Origin: Candidatus Hydrogenedentota bacterium | GTDB taxonomy: Bacteria > Hydrogenedentota > Hydrogenedentia > Hydrogenedentales > CAITNO01 | Assembly (NCBI GenBank): GCA_012730105.1 | Contig: JAAYBJ010000327.1 | Coordinates: 1 to 54,248 of the forward strand | Direction: 5' to 3' | DNA: 54,248 bases | In this document: piece after piece, positions 1-8,600 of the stretch | Layout: every line of letters begins with the position of its first letter | Position numbering within the stretch: the first letter of the stretch is position 1 | Notes under the pieces: model-generated | What the model was told of the DNA's origin: nothing | The model's database searches: none | The model's input: the letters and a program-made list of their open reading frames with translations, nothing else | Translations under genes and position numbers: made by a program

Positions 1-17
1 CTTTTCCGAACCAATCC

Positions 18-1058
18 TCACAAAATTCCTGCGAGAAAAACTCGATTTACGCCAGACAAGGGCAAAAGGGCTGGCTGCATGATGAATAACAACCCCACAT
101 AGATCACAATACGGTACTCACAAGTTAATATTTCTGTCAGGGCACCTGAAAATTCACAAGTTATTGTATCCCAGTCTGTTCCTGCCATCCATGCATTAAA
201 AATGCGTTGAGCGATATTTGCTTCCTTGGCTGATAATGGCGGTCTTCCCTTTCTTTCCTTTTGGGGTATATCGACGATTTCAGGGTGTGAGAATTTTAGG
301 GCGTGGATACCGGTAATGTTTTTTCTCGTATTGTGAAACTCATTTTCGTTGAAATCACGAGAAAGAATGCCTGATTTTATTAAAACGTTGAGTGATTTCT
401 GAGCCTTTTGTTTATCGCCACCCAAAAAAGGAGTTGTCCACCACAATCTCGGATCATCCTCAGCAATGGGGATCGACTCTTCGGGCTTGCTGGATGCATC
501 TCTTGTAGGAATACTTTTTGGATATGCTGGATGTAGTCCGGAATTCGCCGCCCATTGCTGCCATACTGGTGTTAAATCGTAAACTTTTGGGTTTGCAACA
601 TTTCCAAGGTAGGCCCTAACAAAGTGCTCAGGCGTAAAGCTTGAACCGAGTACCAAGTTTTTCAGTTCAGGGGGAAGGTGGTCAACCTTGATATCTTCCA
701 CTTCCCGCCATTCATTCGCGAGTATGGGGTACTGCGTTTGTATTAAACGATGCAGAGAAATCAGCTGGCTACGTCGTATTTCCCCAACAATTTCAGCGGC
801 TCTATCTTTCGCATATGCCTTTAAGGCAAGTGCGTGCAGTCCTTCCGGATTATTATGGTAAAGGTCAGTAAGTATTGCTTCATCATACCCGGATATCAAT
901 AAAAAAGGAATGGGGTTCTCATCCATTTTGAGGCTGGTGTCGAAATCACGCAGACATTCCCGTACAATATTAACTGCAGAGTCCTGAAGATCTATCATGA
1001 AAGGAGCGACTTGATTGTAATATAACATCCTTGTAATGTGACCAATATTTTTAGGCAT
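18..1058 (-). CDS. Hypothetical protein, possible C-terminal helix-turn-helix
   Basis: I do not recognise this 346-residue protein. An ATG at 1070 is also in frame, but the ATG at 1058 has GGAGG five bases upstream and is the better start. The sequence is mostly soluble and helical. A Trp-rich stretch (WWTTPF) lies about two thirds along, and a basic patch followed by RPPLSAKEANIAQRIFNAW near residue 285 could begin a small DNA-binding helical domain. The last ~30 residues turn hydrophobic, unlike the rest, which could reflect a frameshifted or truncated C-terminus; this cannot be decided here. It is divergent from the paralogue cluster that starts at 1545 and sits at the window edge, so its operon partners are unseen. 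Confidence 0.6.
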   Translation of the reverse strand: MPKNIGHITRMLYYNQVAPFMIDLQDSAVNIVRECLRDFDTSLKMDENPIPFLLISGYDEAILTDLYHNNPEGLHALALKAYAKDRAAEIVGEIRRSQLISLHRLIQTQYPILANEWREVEDIKVDHLPPELKNLVLGSSFTPEHFVRAYLGNVANPKVYDLTPVWQQWAANSGLHPAYPKSIPTRDASSKPEESIPIAEDDPRLWWTTPFLGGDKQKAQKSLNVLIKSGILSRDFNENEFHNTRKNITGIHALKFSHPEIVDIPQKERKGRPPLSAKEANIAQRIFNAWMAGTDWDTITCEFSGALTEILTCEYRIVIYVGLLFIMQPALLPLSGVNRVFLAGIL

Positions 1059-1070
1059 GATATCCTCCAT

Positions 1071-1544
1071 GACCTCTGTTCTTTCTGCGTTAAACGAGCC
1101 CTTGCATTATCTCGTCTTTAATCACATCCCGGATAAACTCAACCGGGCAATTCCGAATACCCTCATTCTCTTCTGATATGTTACTATAAATCATATTGGA
1201 ATTGGCACATGCGCCTATGCAAGGGAGGGAATAGTATTGCCGGCAGAAATTCCTTTCCTCTTTTCGGCATGTTTGCCTAGTTGTTGATATTCTACAATGG
1301 AATTATGGGGTAGCGCTTATGTCAACAGAGGGTATTCTCAAGCCCGGGGCGCGGGTGGTGGTCCGGGTGCGGCCCCGGATTTCGGGGATTCGCCGCTGGT
1401 GCGTATGGATTGTGAAGTTTATGAGAACTTGGGGTACACCCTCACGATATAATCGGTCTACAATACTTTCGATTCGATTTATATAGTATGAAGAATTGAT
1501 TAACACAGCATTTTTACGGAAGTATAATCAGGAGGCGAAAGAGT
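1071..1544. other. Intergenic region with a GC-rich possible gene remnant
   Basis: This region separates the divergent genes ending and starting at 1058 and 1545. Most of it is AT-rich. A short GC-rich patch at about 1340-1410 belongs to a 55-codon plus-strand ORF (ATG 1319, stop near 1486) that begins MSTEGILKPGARVVVR. That opening resembles the start of some SNF2-type defence helicases, but everything after it is unrelated, so at most it is a decayed gene start. No complete gene, tRNA or convincing terminator was seen. The paralogue at 1545 has an AGGAGG site just upstream. Confidence 0.3.
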
Positions 1545-2135
1545 ATGATATCTGATGCCGATATGCACGTGTTCGTCTATGACCCGAATGAACTCATTGT
1601 ATTTTGTCGAAGGGCGGTAGCGCGGATTATTGAGGAACACAAAAACGATGGTTATCAGGAAAAGAATCTGCAGCTTACCGAACTTAAAAAAGTGATACGG
1701 CGCTTTGAAAGCCAGGGGATTTCAGTGCCTGATCTTGTTCGCGTACAATGTGAGCAACTGGAGGAAAGCATCAATAACTGCGATTATTCCACGGTAATGG
1801 ACACGCTTATCCAGGGTTTCTCCGAATTGATTGGAGATCTAAGAAGACAAGAGTCCAAAGTATCGCATACGCATAAGGAACCCATTACGACTCGTGAAGA
1901 ATTGAGAAGGGTGTTACTTATCGCCATGAAAGAATTGGGGGAAGGTGCCGAATGGATTAGAATCCTGAACGCGATGGAAAAGAAATTAGAGGGACGTCTT
2001 TTACCGGGCGATTTTCGTCCAGATAAAAGCTACAAGTTTCGCTGGCGGGACAATGCTACCGGCGTGCGCCAAAGGCTTATGAAAGACGGGGTTATAAAAA
2101 AAGATCCAATATCGGGTAAGTGGGAACTGTGTTAG
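1545..2135 (+). CDS. Small winged-helix-like protein, tandem paralogue 1 of 3
   Basis: This 196-residue protein starts MISDADMHVFVYDP and has two close relatives immediately downstream. Visible layout: a conserved N-terminal block (residues 1-40, with MISDAD, YDP and a central FC), a charged probably coiled-coil segment (about 40-105), and a C-terminal block (about 125-196). The C-terminal block holds LLPGD, a basic RWRDNA-like segment and a final GKWELC. It looks like a winged helix of the kind at the N-terminus of Mrr-type restriction proteins, with an L-x-GG-type opening helix and a terminal beta-wing ending W-x-L. AGGAGG upstream fixes the ATG. Position before a BREX-like operon suggests regulation, phage sensing or immunity, but no function is assigned. 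Confidence 0.75.
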   Translation: MISDADMHVFVYDPNELIVFCRRAVARIIEEHKNDGYQEKNLQLTELKKVIRRFESQGISVPDLVRVQCEQLEESINNCDYSTVMDTLIQGFSELIGDLRRQESKVSHTHKEPITTREELRRVLLIAMKELGEGAEWIRILNAMEKKLEGRLLPGDFRPDKSYKFRWRDNATGVRQRLMKDGVIKKDPISGKWELC

Positions 2136-2315
2136 ACGATAGTTTTGTCTGTGTGCACATGGAATTCAATAAATTTAAAAAGTATCCGGATGCTTTATAG
2201 TTGTCGTTATTAGCGCAGCAATTTATCATCGCGATTCCATGAGCGACTTTACTGTCCCTCACATGCTTCATATGAATGGTCGTTTCATAACACTTGGGTG
2301 AGGAGGATTGACCCG

Positions 2316-2918
2316 ATGATTTCTGATGCGGATATTCATGTCTTTATTTACGATCCAAAAGAATTTATAGCCTTTTGCCGTAAAGTAACGAACCGTATTG
2401 TTAATGAGTATGAGGATGACCGTCACCAGCAAAAAGAGCGCAAACTGGAATCAATAGATAAGAAAATACGCGTTCTCGAAAGAAGAGGTGTTGCTGTGCC
2501 CGATGCACTGCTCATGGAGAGGGACGATCTAGAAAAAAGCATAAAGGATTGCGATACGACAAAGGTTATAGAAGACCTTTTCACGGGATTGATTGAAGTT
2601 GCACGGGACCTAAAAAATCACACGTCCGCCATTCCGCTGGGACATCACAGAAAGGCCGTTATTTTGCAGACCTCCCAGGCGGAACTGGGCAAACTATTAG
2701 TCGAAAGCCTGCGGGATTTGGGGGGAAGTGGCAGCACACAGGAGGTATTGGAAGCGATGGGTCAAAAGATGGAAGGGAGATTCCTTCCGGGGGATCTTGA
2801 GCCTTGTGCCTATGACAAGTTGAAATGGCGCAACAACGCGCGTTGGGCTCGTAGCCTGCTGGTGAAGCAAGGTGTTTTAAAGAAGAATTCGCCCCATGGC
2901 ATATGGGAGTTGGCCTAA
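2316..2918 (+). CDS. Small winged-helix-like protein, tandem paralogue 2 of 3
   Basis: A 200-residue paralogue of its neighbours. It shares MISDADIHVF, YDPKEFI, the charged central helix and the C-terminal LPGD...RWRNNARWAR...GIWEL pattern. The ORF can be extended to a GTG at 2298, but ATG 2316 matches the start of the other two copies and has AGGAGG at 2301-2306 nine bases upstream. A 180-base spacer separates it from copy 1 and a 174-base spacer from copy 3. Each copy therefore has its own ribosome-binding site and could have its own promoter. Copies 2 and 3 are more alike at the N-terminus than either is to copy 1. Function unknown. Confidence 0.78.
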   Translation: MISDADIHVFIYDPKEFIAFCRKVTNRIVNEYEDDRHQQKERKLESIDKKIRVLERRGVAVPDALLMERDDLEKSIKDCDTTKVIEDLFTGLIEVARDLKNHTSAIPLGHHRKAVILQTSQAELGKLLVESLRDLGGSGSTQEVLEAMGQKMEGRFLPGDLEPCAYDKLKWRNNARWARSLLVKQGVLKKNSPHGIWELA

Positions 2919-3092
2919 ACTATTCAGGCGGTTCTTACAGAAATAATATGTATTTAAGTTGAAGGCGATATATTTTATGTATACCCTCTCCGAACCGGCT
3001 AGGGTTATCCACATCCTTTTTTTCAATTTCCATGTGGCAGGGGTGTCTGTTACAATAAGCATAGATGAAGTACCGACCGGAGGATAGGGAAC

Positions 3093-3704
3093 ATGATTTC
3101 CGATGCGGATATTCAAGTCTTTGTTTACGACCCGAAAGAATTTATCCAATTTTGCGAGAAAGTGGTCAACAGAATTGTCTTAGAGTATCAAGATGACAAT
3201 CACCAAGAACTGGCAACCCAACTGGACGCACTTAAGCATGCCATGCGCCAAATGGAGCGCAGGGGGGCCCCGATACCTGATTCCATTCAAATAGAATATG
3301 ACAGACTGGAACAGCGACTGAGGGATAGTGAAGCTTCTCAGACCATCGCGGATCTCCGTGACGGCCTAAGGGCTATAGCGAATGATTTGAACAGGCAAAC
3401 GGTTGTTGCGGCACCAACACCGCGACAACCCCGGGGACAAGCGGCAACACCGCAGGCGGACCTGAAACCTGTCCTGGTTGAATCTCTGAGGGAATTGGGT
3501 GGCAGCGCGCCCTGTAATGATGTACTAGCCTTAATGGAAAGAAAACTGGCGGGGCGGTTGTTGCCTGGTGACCACGAGCCAGACGCGAGACATGTTGAAA
3601 GATGGCGTCATAACGCCCATTGGGCGCGGCTTCAGTTGGTGCAGGAAGGTGTAATAAAGGAGAACTCTTCCCGTGGGTGGTGGCAACTCGTAAGAGGTAG
3701 ATAG
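3093..3704 (+). CDS. Small winged-helix-like protein, tandem paralogue 3 of 3
   Basis: A 203-residue third copy, again starting MISDADIQVFVYDPKEF and ending in a winged-helix-like block (LRELGG, LLPGD, RWRHNAHWAR, GWWQL). A Pro/Gln/Ala-rich linker at about residues 107-125 sets it apart from the other two. GGAGG at 3079-3083, nine bases before the ATG, supports the start. A TACAAT at 3051 could serve as a -10 box, but the -35 is poor. It ends 65 bases before the first BREX-like gene on the same strand, so it may be co-transcribed with that operon. That makes a regulatory or accessory role plausible, though unproven. Confidence 0.78.
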   Translation: MISDADIQVFVYDPKEFIQFCEKVVNRIVLEYQDDNHQELATQLDALKHAMRQMERRGAPIPDSIQIEYDRLEQRLRDSEASQTIADLRDGLRAIANDLNRQTVVAAPTPRQPRGQAATPQADLKPVLVESLRELGGSAPCNDVLALMERKLAGRLLPGDHEPDARHVERWRHNAHWARLQLVQEGVIKENSSRGWWQLVRGR

Positions 3705-3769
3705 CGTCTGTTGGGCAGGCCTGTACATCCGGGATTAAGGATATCAGGCCCGGGCATAGAGGCAACTGA

Positions 3770-5167
3770 ATGAAGCAAACGGATAATTCAGGACATAGAC
3801 AACGGCTACGCGACAAGACGCTTGCGGGGAAGCCGGAAGCGTTCAGCGATGAGGCCTTGCTGGAATTACTGCTGACCTATGCCCTCCCAAGGTTGGATGT
3901 CCAATCCCTGGCGAAAGAACTTCTTGAAAAATATGGCAGTCTTGTTGCCGTGTTGTCCGCGCCGCCCATGGACCTTGCGCAATTCAAAGGCATTAAGGAG
4001 TCCGTCCTTGCCTTGTTCAAGGCCGTGGACCGTATTCGTGTCCAGGCGCCCTCAATTGGCCAGCAGTCGTCCGCGCGTCAACTTGAAATAGCCGCGCCTG
4101 CGCGCGAAAAAGTAGCGTGGCCGGAAAAAATGCCCGCTCCGGTACAGCAGGAATTACCTGAAGAAATTATTGAAGTCACAGATAAGCCGCCGGCGCCGGA
4201 ACCGGAGCCGACAAAAGGCAAGAAAAAACGAGCGGCAAAATCAAGGGCTGTAAGCCGGCGCCAACCCAAGAAAATAACGGTGCCGTCGATTATTGTTTCC
4301 AAGGGGGGGAAGCGTAAGTTTCAGGTCTGCAACGGATACCTGCTGGAATTCGATCAGTTGGCCCGAGTCTTGCATTCGTTGCAAGAGATGAGAACGCAAT
4401 CCAAGATCAGCCGGGAAGACCTGATGGAAAGTACAGGCCTGGCGGACAGGCAATTGGAAAGCCTGGTCAGCGTAGGCGCCGCCATGGGGCTTATCGTTCG
4501 GGGCAGGCAGAAACTGACCGTCTTCGGCGAAGTGATTGCCGAACACGATATCTTTCTTGAATTGCGTCCGACCTTGGAGTGGTGCCACTATGCAGGCGCG
4601 GCCTCTTCGGGAAATCTCGTTTGGTACGATATATTCAATGTTGTCGTGGTGGAGAAACCGTTAAGTACACAGGAAGTCTGGAAGGATTTCTTGCGGAGGC
4701 GTCTTGAGGAGCATTACACGCCCAGGACTGTGGGAAAACATCTGAACGAAGAAGTCCGCTTTGTCCTGGACGCCTATCAGAACAGAAACTTCAGAAAACT
4801 GGAATTGTTAAATCAAACCCATGACGATAAACTTTACCGGCGCCGCTATACGGATTTTGAGCCACTGATAGTATGCGCCATGCTTTATGACTACGGATTG
4901 GCCCGAAACACGAGGTTACTGCAGGTGGAAGATGTAGCGGCAACGCCGGGTTCCCCGGCCATGGTGTTCGGTGTCGATGTCGCGGCGCTGCGCCAGTTGG
5001 TTGAAGGCCTTCATCAACGCGGCTGGGTGCGCTACGAAACCACCCACGGACTAGACCAGATACGCTTGAAACCCTCTTTTTCGGCACTTGAGATGCTTCG
5101 GGCTTTCTATGAAGACCGGGATCCAAAAGAAGACGAGGATGCGGGCAAAGGAGACCTGGACTCGTGA
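3770..5167 (+). CDS. RadC N-terminal domain fused to a DUF4007-like domain
   Basis: A 465-residue protein with two recognisable parts. Residues 1-85 match the N-terminal helix-hairpin-helix region of RadC/UPF0758 proteins (GHRQRLRDK, LLELLLTYA, LKELLEKYGSL-like, and the hairpin around FKGIKES). No RadC JAB/MPN metallopeptidase domain follows. A Pro/Lys/Arg-rich linker covers about 90-170. The C-terminal ~280 residues resemble DUF4007: a helical DNA-binding-like start, LTVFGEVIAEHD, then LRPTLEWCHYAGAASSG and a WYDIFN segment. DUF4007 proteins occur with phosphorothioation and BREX-type loci. AGAGG precedes the ATG by seven bases. The stop overlaps the next gene by four bases, so it belongs to the operon. 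Likely a DNA-binding or regulatory subunit; the domain assignments come from pattern memory. Confidence 0.7.
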   Translation: MKQTDNSGHRQRLRDKTLAGKPEAFSDEALLELLLTYALPRLDVQSLAKELLEKYGSLVAVLSAPPMDLAQFKGIKESVLALFKAVDRIRVQAPSIGQQSSARQLEIAAPAREKVAWPEKMPAPVQQELPEEIIEVTDKPPAPEPEPTKGKKKRAAKSRAVSRRQPKKITVPSIIVSKGGKRKFQVCNGYLLEFDQLARVLHSLQEMRTQSKISREDLMESTGLADRQLESLVSVGAAMGLIVRGRQKLTVFGEVIAEHDIFLELRPTLEWCHYAGAASSGNLVWYDIFNVVVVEKPLSTQEVWKDFLRRRLEEHYTPRTVGKHLNEEVRFVLDAYQNRNFRKLELLNQTHDDKLYRRRYTDFEPLIVCAMLYDYGLARNTRLLQVEDVAATPGSPAMVFGVDVAALRQLVEGLHQRGWVRYETTHGLDQIRLKPSFSALEMLRAFYEDRDPKEDEDAGKGDLDS

Positions 5168-5637
5168 ATGCGCCCATAAACATGGCAACCTTGGTCGGGG
5201 AGCTTGCTTCGCGTCCCCGGGGCCGGGCGTGCATTGTGCTTACCCGCGACTTCGCCGGACAAAAAGCGTGGGCCGCGGCCTTGGCCCGTCGAACCGGGGC
5301 CGCCCATCTGGATGTGCTGGAACGGTTCGCCGAAGACGCTTCCCTTGCCGAACAACTAAGCCGCTTCACACCGGCCGCACTCTTCGACTTCCTCAAGGAA
5401 GCGACGGATAAATCCGTGCTCATTGTGTCGGGGCTCGAATTCCTGAAAGCGTCCTGGTCAGGCCAGAGCCAGGCCCTTGAGGAGTTCGCGGCGAAGGTTG
5501 AACTGTGGGCCGAAAAGAATGCCCCCGCCCTGCTCTTCGTAATGCAACAGGACGCGTATATCGCGGGACGCCCCTTTACACGCTTCCGGCAGCATACCTT
5601 TGTGGTGGAACAAGAGGAGACGCTCGCGCTGGAATGA
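5164..5637 (+). CDS. Small BrxF-like protein of the BREX-like operon
   Basis: A 157-residue protein that starts at GTG 5164, overlapping the previous stop by four bases; AAGGAG lies ten bases upstream. It alternates hydrophobic strands and helices in the manner of a P-loop fold: CIVLTR, SVLIVSGLEFL and PALLFVMQQ would be core strands, and VLIVSGLEF sits where a Walker B strand is expected. There is no GKS/GKT Walker A, so it would be a degenerate nucleotide-binding protein. BrxF of type 3 BREX is a small protein of about this size placed beside the same kinds of genes, hence the tentative name. Its stop overlaps the next ATG (ATGA), which points to translational coupling with the methyltransferase. 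Confidence 0.5.
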   Translation: MNAPINMATLVGELASRPRGRACIVLTRDFAGQKAWAAALARRTGAAHLDVLERFAEDASLAEQLSRFTPAALFDFLKEATDKSVLIVSGLEFLKASWSGQSQALEEFAAKVELWAEKNAPALLFVMQQDAYIAGRPFTRFRQHTFVVEQEETLALE

Positions 5638-8600
5638 AAAACCACGGTTTGTGCAGCAGTTTCTTTATTGAAGACCTGAAAAGTCAGTCGTGTCTTGACG
5701 ATGCCGCCGGGGGGCGCATGGCTTCCCTCGCCCAAACGTGGCGAACGCGGAGGATGGACAGCGCGGATACGCTCTGGGACACCTTCCTTAAACAGGCGGT
5801 CAGCTACCTGGAATTTGTGCCGCCCAATCAGCCTGACGGTCAGTGCCTATACCTCCTCTACGAGGACTGGAATTACGAGAACTGCATTGCCGTTTTGTAC
5901 ATTGTGCCCCCCGACGGCGATCTGGACGACAGGGCCGTGGGCCGGTTTCATCCCGCCAAACTCCTTGCCCGGCTGGAAGAACGGCGGTTGAACTGGGGTA
6001 TTCTGACCGACGGCGCCCGGTGGCGGCTCTATTCCGCCAAGAGTTCGCGGCCCTTTGAGGATTACGTGGAATTGTCCCTGGCCGAGGCTCTCGGGAACCG
6101 GGACGAAGCCGAATACGGCCTCTTCGAACGTTTTTTCCACAAGGATTCCTTTCTTCCCGAAACGCCGGACGCTATCGCGACCGCGGAAAGTAAGGCCGCG
6201 GCGGGTGTGTATATCTGCCGCCTGGACCGGGACCGGTTACAGTCAGAGGCCGTGCTCGAGGCGCGGGTAAAAAAGCCTTTCCTGTGCCAGGTGGATGAAA
6301 CGCTGCAATACCTGTGCAACGGATTCATTCAGGACACGCCTAAGACCGGTCCGGAATACACCGAGGACGAACGGGCGGAGATTTTTGAAAGCGCCGTCAA
6401 ACTGTTGTACCGCTGTCTCTTCCTGTTCTACGCTGAGGCCCGGCGCCTGTTGCCGTCGGATGCCAACAAGGCGGAGGTCTACCGGCAGCACGGCATCCGC
6501 GCCCTGTGCCGCGAGGCTCACGCCTTCCGATGGGGCAGGCGCCGCGATGTGGACCAGTATGACCTCTGGCAACATCTCAAGGGACTTATTGCGGCCGTAA
6601 ACGAGGGTGACCCCGAATACGGGGTCATGGGCTACAACGGCGGCCTGTTCGACGACAGTGAGGAACGCTTCCTAGGCGCGCACCGCCTGCGCAATGATTT
6701 TATGGCCCGGGCGCTATATCTCATGGCCTATGTGGAGCCCCTGGACAACGCGGACGAGGAATACGAAATCCCTTACGAAGACCTCGAGGTGCGCCACCTG
6801 GGCGAGCTTTATGAGAACATTCTCGAGTATACCGTCATGCTGGCCGACGCCGACCGGATTCGGCGGCGCACCCGGAAAGGCGTGGAACTGCTTCTCGCAA
6901 CGGAGGCCGTGAAACAGCCCGGCGACGCGCTGATACGCAAGGGGGACGTTTTTTTCGGCGCGTCCGCCTTCGAACGCAAGCAAACGGGGTCTTATTATAC
7001 GCCTGAGTCGCTGGTGCGCTTTCTCAACCGTAAAAGTATTGTGGGGCCCTTGCGGGAGCGTTTCGACGCCGCCTGCCGGGAGCGCTTTGAAGCGTTTTTG
7101 GCGCGCGCTAACGCGGGGGGCGGCGAAGAATCTCAATGCGGCGCGGCACAAGCCGCTGCCTCCCTGGTTGATAGTTTCGTGTGGGAAGAGGTGTTGCGTT
7201 TTAAGGTATGCGATCCCGCCATGGGCAGCGGCCACTTCCTGGTGGACGCTTCGAACCAGATGGCCGCGCTGGTGGTGCGCCTGCTCGCCGAAATCCCGGA
7301 CGTGCCGGGGCTGCGCGCGGAGGTATCCAGCGACCCCAACGTGTGGCGCCGTCTTGTTACCCGCCATTGCCTTTACGGCGTGGATCTCAACCCGCTTGCC
7401 GTAACTTTGGCCAAATTGTCGCTCTGGCTGAATTGTTTTGCCTCGGACCACCGTCTCACCTTCCTGGACCACCACCTGCGCCACGGCAACAGCCTTATCG
7501 GTATCCGCTTCCTTGCGCAACTCCGGCGGCTGCCGCCGCGTAAGAAGGACAAGAAACAAGACGACGGCCAGGCGCCGCTCTTTGACTACGACGCCTTTGG
7601 TGACGCCCTGCAACGCGCCGCGCATACCGTAGCCGAAATCGCCGCCATGGCGGAAGACGATACGGAAAAGCAGAAAGGGGCCTTTGAAGAGGCGCGCGAG
7701 GAAACCGCCCGGCGCTTAAGGCCTCTCGCCGACTTGTACACCGCCTATCTCATGGACGGCGCTATGACGCCCGAAACCTACCATCTGCTGTTTCAGGCGC
7801 TGGCAAAGGGCAGGTCCGGCGATGTGCTGACTGACCCGAAACTGCTTCTAGCCTTTGACCGGGTCCAAGATCTGGCGCGGCGCCACCACTTCTTCCACTT
7901 TCCCCTCGAGTTCCCTGATGTCTTCGGCGAGGAGGATGGCGGCGGATTCACGGCAACGGTTGGTAATCCCCCCTGGGATATTGTCAAGCCCAACTCCCAG
8001 GAATTCTTTTCCAACTACGACCCGGACTTCCGCTCCTATGATAAACAGCAAGCCAACGAGGCTGCGGAACGGCTCATGAAAGAACACCCTGCCATCGCCG
8101 AAAAATGGCGGGAATATGGCGCGTCCTTTGAGGAACAAAGCGCCTATTTTAAAGAACCCGGCGCCTATGCCGCCCTGGGCAAGGGCGATATCAATACCTA
8201 TAAGATTTTCCTGGAACGCTTCTTTGCCCTCCTGTGCCCCGGCGGACACATGGGCATCGTAACGCCCAGCGGTCTCTATACTGACGCGGGAACCCTTCCC
8301 CTGCGCAGCCTTTTCTTTGAACAAAGCCAGGTACAGTTTCTCTATTGCTTCGAAAATCGATGGCCAACGATTTTTCCCGCGGTGGACGGTCGTTTTAAAT
8401 TTATCCTTTTCGCTGCGGTCAAAGGCGGTATGACCCGAAAGTTTAAAACCGCTTTCATGGAACATGACCCGGAACGGCTTCCGGCTATTGACGCCCAGGC
8501 GATGGAAATGACCCTGGAACAGGTAAAGAAATTCTCGCCCGACACCTTCAGTATTATGGAATTCAACCACCAACGGGATATAAAAATTACTGAAAAGATT

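Noticed and set aside
1303-1506. A minus-strand 67-codon ORF before the paralogue cluster
   Set aside because: Low-complexity Arg/Thr-rich reading of a GC patch with no supporting motif.
2877-3149. A 90-codon minus-strand ORF between paralogues 2 and 3
   Set aside because: It overlaps coding sequence on both ends and has no motif or ribosome-binding site.
4791-5735. A 314-codon minus-strand ORF
   Set aside because: It lies opposite the RadC-N/DUF4007 and BrxF-like genes, has no recognisable motif, and its composition is the shadow of the GC-rich plus strand.
6714-7625. A 303-codon minus-strand ORF
   Set aside because: It lies wholly within PglX, whose methylase motif I is on the plus strand here.
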